A stretch of 34,215 nt of DNA, taken from positions 1-34,215 of the forward strand of contig JAURWH010000186.1 in assembly GCA_030655055.1 (NCBI GenBank). The letters run 5' to 3'. Shown here piece after piece: positions 30,541 through 34,215 of this stretch (position 1 is the stretch's first letter; every line of letters starts with the position of its first letter). The position numbers and the translations under genes are program-made. The notes beneath the pieces were generated by a model. That model was given only the letters and a program-made list of their open reading frames with translations, was not told the DNA's origin and did not search any database. Origin of the DNA: a bacterium. Its GTDB lineage: Bacteria > Edwardsbacteria > AC1 > EtOH8.

Positions 30541-31125
30541 TTAATGTTTCCATATAGATATTGATGAAATGTAACCATCTAATCGATATTCTTTAGAATA
30601 ATACTCCCCGTTTTTATCAGGTTCATATTTTATACCAACAGGTTCACCATTGTCCCAGCCAACTTTTAATGTGCAGTAATAGTTTTTTGCTTTACCATCT
30701 AAATCCACAAAGTCAAAACTCTCATCATGCCGAAAGACAATGTCTTGATGTATTGGGATTGTAGGATATAAATGGTTGAATTCTTCTAATGTCATGCCAA
30801 CATGTACGCCTTTACGAGTCCTATACAAAGGATCAAATATTGTAATACCACGTACAAAATATCTTTTAGGTGTATTTGGACCACCAAATTTTAATATTTT
30901 CACCTTATTTTTATATAAGGTCCAACCAGTATCTTCTTTGTACATGCTATCAACACTGTCACATTTAATACATTTGATAAATTCACTAACTTTCATGCCG
31001 ATTTTCCCATAGCCGACAGAATTGGCAGTAATTAAATAAGTGCTATCAATACCACCGGCGATAGTATTTTTAACAAGTATCGTTAAAAACAACAAAACAA
31101 TAAAAGCAATTTTTTGATGTGCCAT
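30541..31125 (-). CDS. Secreted protein of unknown function, AT-rich, probably acquired
   Basis: A 194-aa protein with a signal peptide (MAHQKIAFIVLLFLTILVKNTIAG) and a compact, Tyr/Asp/Lys-rich mature part. I do not recognise the family. Two closely spaced cysteines (CIKCD, near residue 54) are the only ones apart from one near 151. AAGGGGA precedes the ATG. The gene is strikingly AT-rich, uses codons unlike its neighbours (many AAA, TTT, ATA, TTA), and interrupts what should be a korA-korB pair, flanked by inverted short repeats. Horizontal acquisition is therefore likely. Confidence 0.7.
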   Translation of the reverse strand: MAHQKIAFIVLLFLTILVKNTIAGGIDSTYLITANSVGYGKIGMKVSEFIKCIKCDSVDSMYKEDTGWTLYKNKVKILKFGGPNTPKRYFVRGITIFDPLYRTRKGVHVGMTLEEFNHLYPTIPIHQDIVFRHDESFDFVDLDGKAKNYYCTLKVGWDNGEPVGIKYEPDKNGEYYSKEYRLDGYISSISIWKH

Positions 31126-31233
31126 TGATTCCCCTTATATTTATTGTACACGAGTATGAAGAACCTTTATTGCGGCTCCGATTATTGCCTCTGTCAGTTT
31201 TTCATGTTCTAATGCCATAATATCCTGTGTTTG

Positions 31234-31324
31234 ATTTTCCTGCGTTCTTGGTTTCCTTAAAAAGATTACCTTAGGTATCGTAAGTATCCGTGCCGTTTAT
31301 TTTCCTGTATTCCTGGTTTCCTTA
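31234..31324. repeat. Two right-hand boundary repeats TTTTCCTG..TTCTTGGTTTCCTTA
   Basis: Copies at 31234-31259 and 31299-31324 are direct repeats of one another (26 nt, about four differences) and inverted relative to 30280-30302. The rest of the gap between korA and the AT-rich gene shows no gene. Confidence 0.65.
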
Positions 31325-31330
31325 TAGAGG

Positions 31331-33118
31331 TTAGTCTATTGTATTGTAACTATCAACTATGTACTGCGCCGTCAGCGGCCGGCCGTCAAACTTCCTTATC
31401 GACCCGTCGGCCTTGATCCCCGTTTCCGTCAGCAGCAGTTTCTCGAACTGCCCGGTGGCGTTCTGCTCCACCACTATGATCTTCTTATACCCGGACAGCA
31501 ATTCCACAGTTTCTTTTGGCAGCGGGAAGACCTGCGGGAAATGCACCGCCGAAACCTTCTCCCCCTGCTCCTGCAGTTTTTCGACCGCCTCCCGCACCGC
31601 CCATTTTGAAGAACCGAAGCCGACCAGGACTGTTTCCCTGGAATCTCCGAAGACTTCAGGACTAAGCGAATCCTCCTTAAGGCCTTTGAGCTTGGCCAGT
31701 CTTTTGGCCGTCATCTGCAGGCGAACCGAAGCGCTCTCTGCAATGTGCCCTTCCTCGGTGTGTTCGTCGCTGTCCCAGTACTGCACCTCTTCCGTGGCTC
31801 CGGGAATGAGGCGGTCGGAGATCCCGTCCGAGGAAAGGTGGTACCGCTTGTAGGAACCGGAAGCCTGATCCCAGGAAGCCAGGAGTTTGCCCCGGTCAAT
31901 GGATATTTTATCCAGGTCCAGACCATCCACGGTCCAGAACGAGTCGTTCAGGTTCTGGTCGCCCAGGACTATTACCGGGGTCTGGTATCTGTCGGCCAGG
32001 TTGAAAGCCTGCTGCATGGCGTAGACGGTCTCTTCGGCGTCGCCGGGGGCCAGAATGGCCCGGGCAAACTCGCCGTGGCCGCCGTATAGTGCGAACAAAA
32101 GATCCCCCTGCTCGGTGCGGGTGGGAAAGCCGGTGGCCGGGCCGGGCCGCTGGGCAATGAAGACCACCAGCGGCACTTCGGTCATCCCGGCCAGCGAAAG
32201 GCCCTCGGTCATCAGGGCAAAGCCGCCGCCCGAGGTGCAGGTCATGGCCCTTACTCCCGCCACTGAGGCCCCGATGGTCATGTTTATGGCGGCGATCTCG
32301 TCCTCGGCCTGTTCCACCAGCAGCCCCGAAACTTCCTTTTGCTTGGCGGCGCAGTATTCCATTATCCCGGTGGAGGGCGACATGGGATAGGCCGACAGGA
32401 ACTGCAGGCCCGAGACCAAACTGCCGAACCCGGCCGCTTCGCTGCCGGTCATCAGCATCTTGCCGGGGCTTGTGGAAGCTTTCCGGTGCAGGGTGCAGTA
32501 GGGGCAGACGCCCTTGAACTCCCGCTCGGCAAAATCGTAACCGGCCCGGGCCGCCCGGATGTTGGCCTCCACGATAAGGTCTCCCTTGCGGTCGAACAGG
32601 TCGCCCAGGGTGTCGGCCAGCACGTCAAAATCGTACTCCATCAGGCTGAAGCAGACACCGCAGGCCGCAGCGTTGACCATGATCTTGCTCTGGGCCGCCT
32701 CCAGGGCCAGTTTCTCCAGCGGCACCGGGAACAGGTTCAGCTTTTTATCATCGTGGGCGCTGAGCCCTGTCGAAGCGCCGCCACCGTGGACGCTGAGCCC
32801 TGTCGAAGCGCCCGCATCTGATATCTTTTCATCAAACACCACCACCCCGCCCTCCACCATGCCGGGTGAATGGATGTCAATTGACTCCCGGTTGAGGGCG
32901 ATCAGAATGTTGGACCTTTCCGACAGACTGCCCACCGGCCGGTCGGAGATCCGCAAGACAGCGAAATTGTGCCCGCCCCGGATCCGGGACATCAGGTCCT
33001 GGTAGCAATGGACAAAGTAGCCCTGGCGGGTTAGCGCCTTGGCCAAAGTATAGGAGATGGTCTGCATCCCCTGTCCGGCCGCGCCGGCTATGGTGATGGT
33101 GATATCTATCATACGCAT
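31331..33118 (-). CDS. korA: 2-oxoacid:ferredoxin oxidoreductase, fused gamma-alpha subunit
   Basis: The 595-aa protein joins the gamma domain (residues about 5-205: IAGAAGQGMQTISYTLAKALT, SRIRGGHNFAVLRIS) to the alpha domain (about 225-595: MTGSEAAGFGSLVSGLQFLSAYPMSPSTGI, LVEQAEDEIAAINMTIGASVAG, TSGGGFALMTEGLSLAGM). This gamma-alpha fusion is common for KorA-type enzymes. C207 and C210 (CPYCTLHRK) link the two. Residues 102-124 are an in-frame insertion of two 11-residue repeats encoded by an intergenic-type DNA repeat. The start may be the first or third codon (both ATG); no Shine-Dalgarno sequence is seen, and a 38-nt perfect palindrome ends 2 bp before the first ATG. Confidence 0.9.
   Translation of the reverse strand: MRMIDITITIAGAAGQGMQTISYTLAKALTRQGYFVHCYQDLMSRIRGGHNFAVLRISDRPVGSLSERSNILIALNRESIDIHSPGMVEGGVVVFDEKISDAGASTGLSVHGGGASTGLSAHDDKKLNLFPVPLEKLALEAAQSKIMVNAAACGVCFSLMEYDFDVLADTLGDLFDRKGDLIVEANIRAARAGYDFAEREFKGVCPYCTLHRKASTSPGKMLMTGSEAAGFGSLVSGLQFLSAYPMSPSTGIMEYCAAKQKEVSGLLVEQAEDEIAAINMTIGASVAGVRAMTCTSGGGFALMTEGLSLAGMTEVPLVVFIAQRPGPATGFPTRTEQGDLLFALYGGHGEFARAILAPGDAEETVYAMQQAFNLADRYQTPVIVLGDQNLNDSFWTVDGLDLDKISIDRGKLLASWDQASGSYKRYHLSSDGISDRLIPGATEEVQYWDSDEHTEEGHIAESASVRLQMTAKRLAKLKGLKEDSLSPEVFGDSRETVLVGFGSSKWAVREAVEKLQEQGEKVSAVHFPQVFPLPKETVELLSGYKKIIVVEQNATGQFEKLLLTETGIKADGSIRKFDGRPLTAQYIVDSYNTID
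32752..32813. repeat. Tandem CTGAGCCCTGTCGAAG repeat inside korA
   Basis: Two copies of CGCTGAGCCCTGTCGAAGCG (32758-32777 and 32791-32810) occur in a 33-nt tandem unit. Read on the minus strand they encode GASTGLSVHGG and GASTGLSAHDD in frame. Related words lie in intergenic DNA at 34045-34116 and 8732-8750. Confidence 0.85.
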
Positions 33119-33119
33119 A

Positions 33120-33157
33120 ATTTATTAGCCCAGCCCTTAAGGGCTGGGCTAATAAAT
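33120..33157. terminator. 38-nt perfect palindrome between the MBL gene and korA
   Basis: Arms of 19 nt (core AGCCCAGCCCTT/AAGGGCTGGGCT with AT-rich ends) meet at the centre with no spacer. It lies 14 bp past the MBL-fold stop and 2 bp before the korA ATG. It may be a terminator for the MBL gene, but U tracts are poor, and its position also allows a role in controlling korA. Confidence 0.6.
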
Positions 33158-33171
33158 ATTATTTTAAAATT

Positions 33172-34002
33172 TTAGACCTCCAGTTTTTCGCCTTCCCGGG
33201 CCCCAAAGATATGGATATTGGTGTTGGCCTCCATCTCCCCTATTATCTGCTCCAGCTGCCGGTCGCTGCGTTCCGGGTCGTGGTGGTGGAATCCCAGCGA
33301 CTTGACCCCGGCGTCCTCGGCCAGCTTGATCACTTCCAGGAAGGTGGAGTGCCCCCAGCCCCTGGTCCGTTTCATGTCGTCCTCGGTGTACTGGGCGTCG
33401 TGGATCAGCAGGTCGGCCCCGGCGCAGAACTCCACGAACTTTTTGTACTCGGTCTGGGGCTTGTCTATGTTCAGCTCGTTGTCGGTCAGAAAACAGAAGG
33501 TCTTTCCCTGGTCGTGGATCTTGACCCCGTAGGTGGGCACCGGGTGGTTGTTGCGAATGATGTCGCAATGCATCTCGCCCAGGTTAAAGCCCTCGTCGTC
33601 GTCCACCACCTGGTAATTGATGTTGGACTGGACCTCCTGCAGCTTGGCCGGAAAGACATAGCCGTCCATCTGGTCGTAGAGGGTGGAATACAGGCGGCCG
33701 AAGCTTTCCTTGGCCCCCAGAAAGCGGATCTTGAAACGGGACATGTAGATCGGCAGAAAGAAAGGCAGGCCCTGGATGTGGTCCCAGTGGACGTGGGTCA
33801 CGAAGATCGGGATCTCGGGCACCTCTTCCTTTGCCTTCAGGAGATTCAATCCCAGCTTGCGGATGCCGGTGCCGCAATCGATGATCAGCCTCTGGCCCTT
33901 GCTGGTGACCACCTCCACGCAGGTGGTGTTGCCGCCGAAATCAACAGTGTCATGCCCCGGCGCCGGGATCGAGCCCCTCACTCCGTAATGGGTGATCTGC
34001 AT
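33172..34002 (-). CDS. MBL-fold metallo-hydrolase (phosphodiesterase-like)
   Basis: I chose the ATG at 34002 (276 aa), preceded by AAAGG; a longer frame to 34059 runs into the repeat cluster. The metallo-beta-lactamase fold is clear: FGGNTTCVEV, LIIDCGTGIRKLG, the zinc motif THVHWDHIQG (H70, H72, D74, H75), H153 in NNHPVPTYGV, D174 in FLTDNE, IHDAQYTEDD (D202), WGHSTF (H218) and GFHHHDPERSD near residue 240. This resembles the RNase Z/PhnP-like branch and 3',5'-cyclic-nucleotide phosphodiesterase-like proteins rather than beta-lactamases. The substrate is unknown. It lies directly upstream of korA. Confidence 0.85.
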   Translation of the reverse strand: MQITHYGVRGSIPAPGHDTVDFGGNTTCVEVVTSKGQRLIIDCGTGIRKLGLNLLKAKEEVPEIPIFVTHVHWDHIQGLPFFLPIYMSRFKIRFLGAKESFGRLYSTLYDQMDGYVFPAKLQEVQSNINYQVVDDDEGFNLGEMHCDIIRNNHPVPTYGVKIHDQGKTFCFLTDNELNIDKPQTEYKKFVEFCAGADLLIHDAQYTEDDMKRTRGWGHSTFLEVIKLAEDAGVKSLGFHHHDPERSDRQLEQIIGEMEANTNIHIFGAREGEKLEV

Positions 34003-34044
34003 AACTTTGCCTTTAAGATGTTTCTGGTTCCGTTTGCCGTTTAT

Positions 34045-34152
34045 TTGCCCTGAGCCCACTGTTTACGTGCCCTGAGCCGCCGGGCTGAGCGTGCCGAAGC
34101 CCTGTCGAAGGGCCGTTTCCAGTTCATTGTTAACTGTTCATTGCTCATTGTA
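34045..34152. repeat. Intergenic repeat cluster (CCCTGAGCC / CCCTGTCGAAGGG and TTCATTG words)
   Basis: GCCCTGAGCC occurs at about 34047 and 34069, followed by GGGCTGAGCGTGCCGAAG and CCCTGTCGAAGGGCC (to 34114). A TTCATTGTTAACTGTT copy (34123-34138) then matches 29017-29032. No gene or terminator is visible. Confidence 0.7.
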
Positions 34153-34215
34153 TCAGACTTCCTTGTACTTCTCGTAGACCTCCATCACCTGGTCCATCCC
34201 CTTGACAAAGGCCTC
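34153..34215 (-). CDS. C-terminal end of a further gene (partial)
   Basis: The last 20 codons of a minus-strand frame that continues beyond the window (EAFVKGMDQVMEVYEKYKEV, then TGA at 34155-34153). GC-rich third positions and a helical, charged tail fit a real protein end. It is too short to assign a family. Confidence 0.6.
   Translation of the reverse strand, partial: EAFVKGMDQVMEVYEKYKEV

Overview
The window (about 57% GC) looks like a chromosomal piece from an uncultured, anaerobic, two-membrane bacterium. Outer-membrane biology is clear: an OmpA-type porin, a TonB-dependent receptor, a TonB protein, apolipoprotein N-acyltransferase and a lipoprotein binding protein. A ferredoxin-dependent 2-oxoacid oxidoreductase points to anaerobic metabolism, and recombinational repair uses an AddAB-type nuclease rather than RecBCD. 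An FCB-like or neighbouring candidate phylum is my inference. No rRNA or universal marker set is present to settle it.

Layout. 0.1-12.7 kb, minus strand: an OmpA-family protein; a RluD-type pseudouridine synthase; a large cytoplasmic fusion of chemoreceptor-like signalling helices to an oligopeptide-binding-protein domain; glutamate racemase; an ORF6N-domain protein with two matching palindromes; a small membrane protein; an N-acetylmuramoyl-L-alanine amidase overlapping a GT4 glycosyltransferase; a FemAB/GNAT-like transferase; and a double zinc-ribbon protein with an attenuator-like leader. 12.97-17.9 kb, plus strand: a textbook B12 uptake operon (consensus promoter, cobalamin riboswitch, intrinsic terminator, then btuF, btuC, btuD and btuB). 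18.0-21.2 kb, plus strand: purN, lnt and a TonB-family protein. 21.3-27.4 kb, minus strand: addA and addB.

27.6-28.4 kb, minus strand: two tRNA-Ser genes (GCU and UGA) set among damaged copies of tRNA-Ser(UGA). A small GIY-YIG nuclease gene lies between the intact UGA tRNA and a 5' tRNA fragment. The damaged copies are split by short palindromic inserts at the D loop, anticodon loop and T loop. This is the strongest candidate for an undescribed mobile system.

28.5-34.2 kb, minus strand: a flavin-reductase-like protein, a STAS/SpoIIAA-like protein, the beta subunit and the fused gamma-alpha subunit of a 2-oxoacid:ferredoxin oxidoreductase (separated by an AT-rich secreted-protein gene that looks inserted), an MBL-fold hydrolase, and the last 20 codons of a further gene.

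How it works together: B12 is imported through BtuB, powered by a TonB protein such as the one at 20.4 kb, then through BtuFCD, all under riboswitch control. Several genes (amidase, racemase, glycosyltransferase, FemAB-like protein, Lnt, OmpA) serve the envelope. Promoters close to the sigma-70 consensus (TTGACA, 16-18 bp, TATAAT-like) are easy to see upstream of many transcription units and correct several over-long reading frames.
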